Assembly: GCF_012926505.1 (NCBI RefSeq)
Contig: NZ_JABBNT010000001.1
Coordinates: forward strand, 372,001 to 436,000
Direction: 5' to 3'
DNA: 64,000 bases
From: Pacificispira spongiicola
GTDB lineage: Bacteria > Pseudomonadota > Alphaproteobacteria > UBA8366 > Aestuariispiraceae
Positions 18,363-28,382 of this stretch are shown here, piece by piece (within the stretch, counting starts at the first letter, position 1; each line of letters starts with the position of its first letter). The position numbers and the translations under genes are program-made. The notes beneath the pieces are model-generated. The model was not told the origin of the DNA. It ran no database searches and saw only the letters and a list, made by a program, of their open reading frames with translations.

Positions 18363-18467
18363 AATCTCCCTTCCCTACGCCGGTCCGAACCGGTTCAGGT
18401 TCCACGGGTCGGCGGGTTCCCGCCTCTCAGCCGTCGACTCGAAACCGACGGCACCCCGAGGAGATGT
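18363..18467 (-). promoter_or_regulatory. TPP riboswitch (THI element)
   Basis: Read on the minus strand, the conserved parts appear in order: an ATCTCC arm, CGGGGTGC, a hairpin of variable sequence, CTGAGAGG, ACCC, GAACCTGAACCGG, GGCGTAGGGAA, and a closing GGGAGAT arm. These are the pyrimidine-sensing and pyrophosphate-sensing helices of the THI box. It is followed by a possible switching hairpin (CGGGT / ACCCG at 18340-18360) and then thiM about 60 bases on. Thiamin pyrophosphate binding would reduce expression of the whole operon. The lack of a clear U-tract suggests control of translation. Confidence 0.95.
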
Positions 18468-18519
18468 CTGACGCGGACATTACAGCTTCGTTACGGCGGG
18501 TCAAGACCCCCTGCCGCGA

Positions 18520-19593
18520 CTATGCGACGGCGATGCCGATCTTTCCGATATGGGACTTCGCGACGAAGGCTTCTTGCGCCGCCCGAAGATCCCGCAGGGC
18601 GTAGGTTTCCGCGACCGCCGGGCGAATCTCGCCCGCCTCGATATATCCGATCAAATCGGTGAATACCGAATCCGCCTGATAGGTGCATCCCATCAAGGTA
18701 AGGTCGCGCAGATACAGCGTGCGAAGATCGAGTTCCACGATCGGCCCGGCGATGGCGCCCGCCGTGACATAGCGCCCCCCGTCCCGCAACGCATCGATCA
18801 TATCGTCCCATCGCGGTCCGCCGACAAGGTCCAGCACCACGTCGAACTGGCGTTTCGGGATCGCGTCCTGCCGCATCATGGTTTGATCCGCCCCCAAAGC
18901 GCGCAGGTCCGCCGCCTTGTCCGCACTTGTGATCGCCGTTACATGGGCACCGCGACGCTTTGCCAATTGGATTGCCGCCGATCCGACCCCACCGGACGCA
19001 CCGGATATCAAAACCCGTTCCACCCCCAAGGCGGAACGTTGGATCATCCCTTCCGCCGTCGAAAACGCGCAGGGAAACGACGCCAGTTCGACATCCGACA
19101 AAGTGGAATTTACCGTGACCGCATCGCGATCGGCCGCGACCGTATATTCCGCAAATCCGCCATCGCATTCCGATCCGAAGGTTGCCACGCGGCGGTCGCC
19201 GTCGGGTCCGACAATCGACTGAAGCGCCCGAACGAGGACCCTCTCCCCTATTCGGGTCTGCGCGACGCCCGGACCGACAGCCACGATCGTGCCGCAACAA
19301 TCGGTCCCCTGGATGCGTGGAAACGCCAAGGCCTCGCCCGACCAGGCCCCGTCGGCCACAACATCGTCGCCGTAGCCGCCGCCTGCGCCGGACGCGGTAT
19401 CGCCGCGAACCGCCTTCGAATACCAGCCGGTTCTCGTATTGATATCCGTGTTGTTGACCGCCGAGGCCGATACCCGGATCAACACTTCCCCGGCGGCCGG
19501 TTCCGGAACGCGCAAGTCGTCGCGCCATTCCAATTTCTCAAGCCCGCCATGGCCGGTCAGCACCATGCCCGTCATTACCGTCGGCAGCGTCAT
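18520..19593 (-). CDS. Zinc-type alcohol dehydrogenase / quinone oxidoreductase (MDR superfamily)
   Basis: A 357-residue medium-chain dehydrogenase/reductase. It has the GroES-like substrate domain (VSASAVNNTDINTRTGWY, IQGTDCCGTIVAVGPGV, GERVLV) and the NADPH-binding Rossmann loop VLISGASGGVGSAAIQLAKRRGAHVTA. The classical catalytic and structural zinc Cys sets are not evident, pointing to the zinc-free quinone-oxidoreductase or enoyl-reductase branch. I take the Met at 19593, with AGAAAGGA 8 bases upstream, because the longer frame runs into the operator. It is divergent from a TetR gene and probably its target. Confidence 0.85.
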   Translation of the reverse strand: MTLPTVMTGMVLTGHGGLEKLEWRDDLRVPEPAAGEVLIRVSASAVNNTDINTRTGWYSKAVRGDTASGAGGGYGDDVVADGAWSGEALAFPRIQGTDCCGTIVAVGPGVAQTRIGERVLVRALQSIVGPDGDRRVATFGSECDGGFAEYTVAADRDAVTVNSTLSDVELASFPCAFSTAEGMIQRSALGVERVLISGASGGVGSAAIQLAKRRGAHVTAITSADKAADLRALGADQTMMRQDAIPKRQFDVVLDLVGGPRWDDMIDALRDGGRYVTAGAIAGPIVELDLRTLYLRDLTLMGCTYQADSVFTDLIGYIEAGEIRPAVAETYALRDLRAAQEAFVAKSHIGKIGIAVA

Positions 19594-19611
19594 CGCATGT
19601 CCTTTCTTGCA

Positions 19612-19655
19612 GTAGAGCAATCCTTCTACTTGCGTAGGTAGAGGGATTACTCTAC
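19612..19655. promoter_or_regulatory. Double palindromic operator between TetR gene and oxidoreductase
   Basis: Two 18-bp elements, 19612-19629 and 19638-19655, are inverted copies of each other with 16 of 18 positions matching. Each is itself an imperfect palindrome with GTAGAG and CTCTAC-like ends. The block lies between the divergent starts at 19593 and 19666, exactly where a TetR dimer pair would repress both promoters. Confidence 0.75.
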
Positions 19656-19665
19656 ATCGTCAAGC

Positions 19666-20196
19666 ATGATCGATACGATGACGAAAATTGCGGCGGGACT
19701 GGAACGCGCCTTCGCGACCCAGGGCTTTGCCGAACCGAGTGTGGAAGACCTGCGCGACGCGGCGGGGGTAAGCCTGCGGACGCTCTACAAATACGCGCCG
19801 TCCCGCAGTGAAATGGTCTATGCGGCGTTGGAACACCGTCACCGACGCTATCTGTCCCACATGTTCGACGACCTGCCTGCGACACCCTCGGACGCCCTGC
19901 CGGCGCTTATGGATCGCGTCGGGTCGTGGATGCGGCGGGAATCCTCGCATGGTTGCCTGTTCCATACCGCGGTTGCAGCGGCACCGGGGGACGAGCGGCT
20001 TCGCAAGCTACTGCAAGACCACAAGGCCGACGTCGCCTTTCGTGGGGCAGGCGCATTGCATCTCGTCGGTCATGAGACCGAACTGATGATCATCCTGGAA
20101 GGATTGACGCAAAGCTGGCCCCTGCACGGTGACAATGCGGTTCAGGCAGCGAAGCATTTGGGCGCGGCGCTGATGCAAGAAACCAGTCCTGCCTGA
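19666..20196 (+). CDS. TetR/AcrR family regulator
   Basis: A 176-residue regulator. Residues about 1-50 form the TetR DNA-binding domain (GLERAFATQGFAEPSVEDLRDAAGVSLRTLYKYAPSRSEM, seen as the pattern FxxxGFxxxSVExLxxAAGVSxxTLYKYxxS). The short C-terminal domain contains HGCLFHTAVAAAPG. There is no Shine-Dalgarno sequence before the ATG, which lies only 11 bases from the operator, so the transcript may be leaderless or nearly so. It very likely represses itself and the divergent oxidoreductase through the 19612-19655 operator. The inducer is unknown. Confidence 0.88.
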   Translation: MIDTMTKIAAGLERAFATQGFAEPSVEDLRDAAGVSLRTLYKYAPSRSEMVYAALEHRHRRYLSHMFDDLPATPSDALPALMDRVGSWMRRESSHGCLFHTAVAAAPGDERLRKLLQDHKADVAFRGAGALHLVGHETELMIILEGLTQSWPLHGDNAVQAAKHLGAALMQETSPA

Positions 20197-20218
20197 TCGA
20201 CGGGGACGACAGCCCTAA

Positions 20219-20243
20219 ACAAAAACCCCCGCCGAAGCGGGGG
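20219..20243 (-). terminator. Rho-independent terminator after ccrM
   Basis: A 7-bp GC stem CCCCCGC-CGAA-GCGGGGG (20226-20243), followed on the minus strand by TTTTTG. It ends ccrM transcription and lies between the convergent TetR and ccrM stops. Confidence 0.8.
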
Positions 20244-20269
20244 CTCTCGCAATTCGATCCGTGGTCGGA

Positions 20270-21475
<1,206 letters not shown>

Positions 21476-21476
<1 letters not shown>

Positions 21477-22159
21477 TAGATGTTGAGGCCGATCTGAAGG
21501 CGGGCCTTGATGGGGGCGAAGCTCTTGCGGTGATGCTCCGTCACGCCGAGGGTCGCCAGCCCCGCCTGATGCTCCTTCGTGCCATAGCCCATATTCCGTT
21601 CCCAGCCGTAGCCGGGAAAGGCCATCCCAAGCGCCTGCATCATCCGGTCGCGCCTGACTTTCGCCAGGATGGAGGCCGCCGCAATGGCAATGGACCGCCC
21701 GTCCCCTTTCACGATCAGTTCCGTCGGCATGCCCAAATTCGGATCGCGGTTTCCGTCCACCAGCGCCCCGCAGACGGGACCGGGCAGCCCTTCCAAAGCG
21801 CGGCGCATGGCCAGCAGGCTCGCCTGCAGGATGTTTAGATCGTCGATTTCCTGAACGCTGGCCTCGCCGAAGGCATGCGATACCGCTTGGGACAATGGAT
21901 CGAAGAGCGCTTCCCGCCGGGCTTCCGTCAGTTTCTTGGAATCGTCCAGCGCCTCGAAAACCGCCTGCGGCAAACCGCCAAAGTCATCCAACGGATCGGG
22001 CAACGCCACCGCGCAGGCGACGACCGGACCGGCCCAGGGACCGCGACCGACCTCGTCCAGACCGGCGACGGGCCCGCCGTTGCACCGCGCCGCCATCGCC
22101 CGTTCGAAGGTCAGGTCGGGACCCATCTTATCCGGTTCCGCGCTACTCTTTGGCGGCAT
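21476..22159 (-). CDS. rnhB: Ribonuclease HII
   Basis: A 227-residue RNase HII, which removes ribonucleotides and RNA primers from DNA-RNA hybrids. It has the [17 protein letters not shown] block with the Asp-Glu catalytic pair, [19 protein letters not shown] with a catalytic Asp, and [21 protein letters not shown]. The first 17 residues are an extension; a Met at residue 12 is an alternative start. Its start overlaps the end of the antiporter gene by 17 bases, so the two are likely co-transcribed. The stop TAG lies at the edge of the GANTC cluster. Confidence 0.95.
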
Positions 22160-23606
22160 CTGGGTTCGGACTCGTTGCTCGGGGTTTCTTCGCCGACGCT
22201 TTCTTTGCGGGCGCTTCCGTCGATGTTCCTCCTTCGGGCGCGGTTTCCGCTTTCACAGCCGTTTTGGAGGGACGGGTTTCGCGGATCTTCTTCGCCGCGT
22301 GACGGCGTAAGCCCGACGCCCGGTCATAGAACCAGTCGGACACCCGGAAGACCATGGCGAAGACGGCGCGGGAAATCTGCTTGGTCACCTGCCACTCGCG
22401 GAAATAGGCGAAACGCAGCAGCCCGCCGACACTGGAAATCCGCCCCGCCGCCCGGTGCCGGATACGGCGGTGGAAGTCGAACAGGACAGGGCTGACCATC
22501 AGCGAGAACACGGTCAGTGCGACGATCATCTTGTGAATGTCGCTGCCGATCAGCGCCGTGGACGCCGCCGCCGCCGCCATGACGAAGGAAAATTCCCCCA
22601 ACTGGCCGATGACCAGGGACACGGAGAAGGCGCATTGCCAATTTTCCCCCTGTGCCCGCAGGATTCCGGCATTCAGCAATGTCTTGAACACGGTGACGAA
22701 GAACAGCAACCCGCAGAGCAGACCGAAATTGTCCCAGACGAAGGGCAGGTCCAGCAACAGGCCGATCGACAGGAAGAAGACCATCATCAGGACGGCCTGG
22801 ATCGGTCCGGCGTTTTCGTGAACCTCCTGACGTTGGGCGCTGTTCCCGACGGTAAGCCCCGCCAAGAACGCCCCGAAGGCGGGGGACAAGCCGACGACCC
22901 CCGCCACCGACGCGACGCCGAAACAAAGCGCCAGCGCGGCCAACGGCTTCAGGTCGGCACTGTTCCCCACCAGTCGATGGAACGGCAGGTTCACCTTCGT
23001 CCTTCGCGTCAGGAACAAGATCAGCGCCAACAGGATGCCGACCGACAGGCCGACTTCCACGATCATCTTCATGACCGCGCCTTCGGCCTCCGACGCCATG
23101 TTGCTGATCACGACCAGCATCGGCGCGACGGCAAGATCTTGGGCGATCAGGATGCCGACGGCGATCCGGCCCGTGTGGGTCCGCAACTCCCCCGTATCCT
23201 CCAGCACCTTCACCGCCACGGCGGTGGACGACAGCGCCAGACAGAAGCCGAACAGGATCGCCCATTCTCGCGGCCATTCGAACAGGGCGCCCAGGATATA
23301 CAGCGCCCCCACCGACAGCCCGATCTGCGCCGCCGCCGTCACCAGCGCGACCTTCCAGATCGTCCTGAAACTGCGCAGGCTCAGTTCCATGCCGACAAAG
23401 AACAGCAGCATGATGACGCCCAATTGCGCGAGGAGATCGATCGTTTCCCGGTTTTCCACCAGGGACAATCCGTTGGGGCCGAGCAACAGCCCGGCGAAAA
23501 TATAGCCGATGATCGCCGGCTGTTTCAGCCGCACCATCGCCATGCCGCAGAACACCGCGCCGACGATGACGATCACAATACCTGTCAGATCAGAAGCACC
23601 ATGCAT
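22143..23606 (-). CDS. Kef-type cation:proton antiporter (CPA2 family)
   Basis: A 487-residue inner-membrane protein with about 12 membrane segments. Family motifs include [44 protein letters not shown], and [16 protein letters not shown], with the intramembrane Asp in [12 protein letters not shown]. It exchanges monovalent cations, probably K+ or Na+, for protons. Unlike KefB/KefC it has no C-terminal RCK/TrkA-N domain; instead there is a tail of about 60 residues rich in Lys, Ala and Thr that looks disordered. The gene overlaps rnhB downstream. Confidence 0.88.
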   Translation of the reverse strand: MHGASDLTGIVIVIVGAVFCGMAMVRLKQPAIIGYIFAGLLLGPNGLSLVENRETIDLLAQLGVIMLLFFVGMELSLRSFRTIWKVALVTAAAQIGLSVGALYILGALFEWPREWAILFGFCLALSSTAVAVKVLEDTGELRTHTGRIAVGILIAQDLAVAPMLVVISNMASEAEGAVMKMIVEVGLSVGILLALILFLTRRTKVNLPFHRLVGNSADLKPLAALALCFGVASVAGVVGLSPAFGAFLAGLTVGNSAQRQEVHENAGPIQAVLMMVFFLSIGLLLDLPFVWDNFGLLCGLLFFVTVFKTLLNAGILRAQGENWQCAFSVSLVIGQLGEFSFVMAAAAASTALIGSDIHKMIVALTVFSLMVSPVLFDFHRRIRHRAAGRISSVGGLLRFAYFREWQVTKQISRAVFAMVFRVSDWFYDRASGLRRHAAKKIRETRPSKTAVKAETAPEGGTSTEAPAKKASAKKPRATSPNPDAAKE

Positions 23607-23665
23607 AATGCCCGGATCATAACACGGGCTTCATGGCTAAACAGCGTTAAAGCCGTGGCACGAAA

Positions 23666-23705
23666 CGAAAAAAGCCGGGCCCGACAATTCGGAACCCGGC
23701 TTTTT
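23666..23705 (-). terminator. Rho-independent terminator after leuA
   Basis: An 11-bp stem AAAAAGCCGGG / CCCGGCTTTTT (23668-23678 and 23694-23704) with T runs on both sides. It separates leuA from the co-oriented antiporter gene. Confidence 0.85.
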
Positions 23706-23724
23706 GAAAGGTCGAAGGTCGGTT

Positions 23725-25690
<1,966 letters not shown>

Positions 25691-25753
25691 TCAGCTTAGC
25701 GCTAGGCCTAGAAGAAGCTCCGGAAGGAGCAGAATGCCGCTCAAGTTCGTCAT
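25691..25753 (-). CDS. Leucine-rich leader peptide of leuA
   Basis: A 20-codon open frame on the leuA strand with 9 leucine codons, including the runs ILLL and ELLLGLAL, then a TGA stop. Leu runs of this kind are diagnostic of attenuator leader peptides that sense charged tRNA-Leu. A promoter-like TTGACC-17-TAGCTT lies just before it and would place the 5' end only a few bases from the ATG, which explains the missing Shine-Dalgarno sequence. It is followed by the hairpin-rich leuA leader. Confidence 0.75.
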   Translation of the reverse strand: MTNLSGILLLPELLLGLALS

Positions 25754-25762
25754 GGTGATCGA

Positions 25763-25791
25763 AAGCTACTCTTCACCTTTGGGGCGGTCAA
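25763..25791 (-). promoter_or_regulatory. Candidate leuA promoter
   Basis: On the minus strand TTGACC (25786-25791) and TAGCTT (25763-25768) are separated by exactly 17 bases, in the 60-base gap between the mutY stop and the leader peptide. The -35 matches consensus at five of six positions and the -10 at three. The predicted start site is within about 5 bases of the leader ATG. Confidence 0.5.
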
Positions 25792-25813
25792 GCGGTTTGG
25801 TTCCGCAAAACTT

Positions 25814-26875
25814 TCACCCGGAAAGAGCCGCCTTCGCGACCTTGCGCATGACGGTCGGCAAGGCCCGGTCGCCCAGCGCGTCGATGGGGCACCAATGGCA
25901 GTCGGGCGGCGCATCCTTGTGATCGGCCTGACCGCGATGCACCGACAGTTCCAAATGGAAATGCGTGAAGGTATGACGGATCGCGCCCGCCGGCCGAAAA
26001 TCGGCGGAAAGACCGGCCAGCCCTGTATCTTCAAACCGCTCGCTGCCGTGCTCCGTCCAGTCGGTCGATGGAAACTCCATCATACCGCCCAGCAACCCGC
26101 TTTCCGGACGACGGCGCAGCAGGACCGCCCCGTCCGACCGTTCGATCCAGAAGGCGGCGCCGCGCCGGGTCGGCTTCGCCGCCTTCGGTTTCTTGCGCGG
26201 CAGGGTTTCCGCGATGTCCTTGCCGGTACAGATTTGAACCAAGGGACACAGCATGCATTTCGCCTTGCCGGGGACACAGATCGTCGCCCCCAGATCCATC
26301 ATCGCCTGGGCGAAATCGCCGGGCCGTTTTCCGGGCGTCATCGCCACCACGCGCTTATACAGCGCCGGTTTCGAATCCGGCAGCGGTGTTTCGATGGCAT
26401 ACAGGCGCGTCGTCACCCGTTCGATATTGCCGTCCATGACCGCCGCGGGCCGGTCGAAGGCGATGGCCGCGATGGCGGCCGCCGTGTAACGCCCGATCCC
26501 CGGTAGGTCCAACAAGGCGTCTTCCGTGTCGGGAAACCGCCCGCCGAAATCGTCGGCGACGCGTTTCGCGCATTTATGGAGATTTCGGGCACGGGCGTAA
26601 TAGCCCAGCCCCGCCCATTCGGTCAGGACGTCGTCCAATTCCGCCGCCGCGAGGTCGGACACCGTCGGCCAGCGGGCCAGGAACTTCGCGAAATAGCTGC
26701 CGACCGTCGCGACGGTCGTCTGCTGCAGCATGACTTCCGACAGCCAGACATGATAGGGGTCGGGCCGTTTCCCCGGCAGGGATCGCCACGGCAACCGCCG
26801 CGCATGCCGATCATACCAGGGCAGCAGCAAGGAGGCGGTCTTGTCGGCGATATCGGTTTCGGAACGGGACGACAT
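25814..26875 (-). CDS. mutY: A/G-specific adenine glycosylase MutY
   Basis: A 353-residue base-excision enzyme that removes adenine mispaired with 8-oxoguanine. It has LPWR and YHVWLSEVMLQQTTV with the catalytic Glu, the helix-hairpin-helix LPGIGRYTAAAI followed by catalytic Asp in AVMDGNIERV, and the iron-sulfur cluster Cys pattern C-x6-C-x2-C-x5-C (CVPGKAKCMLCPLVQIC). The C-terminal NUDIX-like domain recognises 8-oxoG. I use the Met at 26875; the frame is open to 26932 but would then overlap the promoter and start of the divergent DUF721 gene. Confidence 0.96.
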   Translation of the reverse strand: MSSRSETDIADKTASLLLPWYDRHARRLPWRSLPGKRPDPYHVWLSEVMLQQTTVATVGSYFAKFLARWPTVSDLAAAELDDVLTEWAGLGYYARARNLHKCAKRVADDFGGRFPDTEDALLDLPGIGRYTAAAIAAIAFDRPAAVMDGNIERVTTRLYAIETPLPDSKPALYKRVVAMTPGKRPGDFAQAMMDLGATICVPGKAKCMLCPLVQICTGKDIAETLPRKKPKAAKPTRRGAAFWIERSDGAVLLRRRPESGLLGGMMEFPSTDWTEHGSERFEDTGLAGLSADFRPAGAIRHTFTHFHLELSVHRGQADHKDAPPDCHWCPIDALGDRALPTVMRKVAKAALSG

Positions 26876-26934
26876 GCGCCAGAGTGTAGTCGCGCCGGGC
26901 GGCAATTCCAGCGCTGAAATGAAAGGGTGCATCC

Positions 26935-27459
26935 GTGACGGACGACAAGCAGGATAAGATGCGATATGCGGGCATGCGTCCGCTGGCCGCGCTTGTCCCG
27001 TCCATTGCGAAAAAGGCCGTCGGAAAACGCGGCTTCACCGATGCGCGCATTCTGAACGAATGGCCGCAGATCGTCGGCGCGGACCTGTCCCGCCACGCCC
27101 ATCCCGACCGCCTGTCTTTCCCGAAGGGGCGCCGCGACGGCGGGACGCTATATATCCGCGCCATGGGACCGATGGCGACCGAATTGCAGCATCTGGAACC
27201 GGTGCTGATCGACCGCATCAATTCACATTTCGGTTATCGCGCTGTATCCGGGATCAAGCTGATGCAGGTGCCGCCCAACCGGTCGGATACGACACGCACC
27301 GCGAAAGCCGCGCCGAAAAAGCCCCTGCCCCCCGCCGATCCACAGCAGATGGCGGCCCTGTCGGATCGCTTGGAGAATGTAGAAGATCCTGAAATGCGGG
27401 AAATTCTGGCGCGGCTTGGTGAGTCGCTGTTGCGGCGGGAAGCGGCCAAGGGCCGTTAA
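26935..27459 (+). CDS. DUF721 (DciA-like) protein
   Basis: A 174-residue protein with the DUF721 pattern: MRPLAALVPSIAKKAVGKRGF, ILNEWPQIVGADLSRHAHPDRLSF, GTLYIRAMGPMATELQHLEPVLIDRINSHFGY. DUF721 proteins related to DciA load the replicative helicase in bacteria without DnaC; whether this alphaproteobacterial branch does so is an inference. It begins at a GTG with AAAGGG about 8 bases upstream. The order mutY (divergent) - DUF721 - dsbA-like - smc is typical for alphaproteobacteria. The C-terminal third is Pro/Ala rich with a short helical end. Confidence 0.8.
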   Translation: MTDDKQDKMRYAGMRPLAALVPSIAKKAVGKRGFTDARILNEWPQIVGADLSRHAHPDRLSFPKGRRDGGTLYIRAMGPMATELQHLEPVLIDRINSHFGYRAVSGIKLMQVPPNRSDTTRTAKAAPKKPLPPADPQQMAALSDRLENVEDPEMREILARLGESLLRREAAKGR

Positions 27460-27546
27460 CGGGCCTTGCCATCCTCGCGCTGAAACAATACCTAACCCCC
27501 TAATAGGTTTTGCTGGATTGTCATTTCTTCGAAACGGGACCGGTCA

Positions 27547-28272
27547 ATGAATCGCAACATCCTCATCGCCATTCTCCTTGCCATCGTCATTGTCGGCGGC
27601 GGCGCGGCCTATTATCTGACCGCCCAGAACGGCGAAGAAATGGCCACTATGGAACCGGCCGGAGATCAAACGGCTGAGTCGCCCGCATCCGGCGAGATCG
27701 CGACACCCGCCCCCGCGCCGACGCCCGCTCCTGTCACCACCTCGGAGGAGGAAGTCCTGCTGGCCCCGCATGTGCTGGGCGATCCGAACGCCCCGGTCAC
27801 GATCATCGAATATGCCTCCCTGACCTGCCCGCATTGTGCCGCGTTCCACCGCGAGACCTTCCCGCAGATCAAGGAAAAGTATATCGACACCGGCAAGGTG
27901 AAGCTGGAAAGCCGCGACTTCCCGTTGGACGAACGCGCGGCGCTGGCCACGCTTCTGGCTTATTGCGTACCGGACGATCGCTATTTCCCGCTGATCGATC
28001 TGCTGTTCGAACAGCAGCATAGCTGGGCCGTCGCACCGAACTTGATTGAGCAACTCAAGAAAATGGCCGGTTTCGCAGGGCTGTCCTCGGAAGACGCCGA
28101 TGCCTGCTTCAACAATCAGGCGCTCTACGACAAGGTTTTGGGCCAGCGGAAAATCTATTCCGACAGCGGGGCGGTGTCGTCCACCCCCACCTTCTACGTC
28201 AACGGGTCGAAGATCGTCGGCGCGCAACCCTTCGCCACGTTCGAAGAAGCCATTGAAGCGGCCCTGAACTGA
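27547..28272 (+). CDS. DsbA-family thiol:disulfide oxidoreductase
   Basis: A 241-residue exported protein. An N-terminal membrane anchor or signal (NILIAILLAIVIVGGGAAYYL) is followed by a Pro/Ala-rich linker to about residue 65 and then a thioredoxin-fold domain with active site CPHC in SLTCPHCAAFH. The cis-proline loop is VSSTPTFYVNG. The helical insert places it in the DsbA/BdbD-like group found just upstream of smc in many alphaproteobacteria. It would form or rearrange disulfides in periplasmic proteins. The AAAACGGGACCGGTCA upstream contains a modest ribosome site. Confidence 0.9.
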   Translation: MNRNILIAILLAIVIVGGGAAYYLTAQNGEEMATMEPAGDQTAESPASGEIATPAPAPTPAPVTTSEEEVLLAPHVLGDPNAPVTIIEYASLTCPHCAAFHRETFPQIKEKYIDTGKVKLESRDFPLDERAALATLLAYCVPDDRYFPLIDLLFEQQHSWAVAPNLIEQLKKMAGFAGLSSEDADACFNNQALYDKVLGQRKIYSDSGAVSSTPTFYVNGSKIVGAQPFATFEEAIEAALN

Positions 28273-28358
28273 GTCCTGAATCACCGGCGATTCCAACCGA
28301 TTCCGAGAGTGACTCGACTCTTCGCTCAGAATCCGTATCCCCTACCCCCTTGGGAATC
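28271..28358. promoter_or_regulatory. Cluster of eight GANTC sites upstream of smc
   Basis: GANTC occurs at 28271, 28278, 28289, 28299, 28311, 28316, 28329 and 28354 (first base of each), filling almost the whole gap between the dsbA-like stop and the GTG start of smc. Roughly 0.3 sites would be expected by chance in 88 bases. No standard -10/-35 pair is clear within it. Confidence 0.75.
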
Positions 28359-28382
28359 GGCTGAAGCGGATATAGAGCCTAA

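Noticed and set aside
18491-19528. A 345-codon frame in the same direction as the oxidoreductase
   Set aside because: It overlaps the MDR gene in another frame and is Gly/Arg-rich without motifs.
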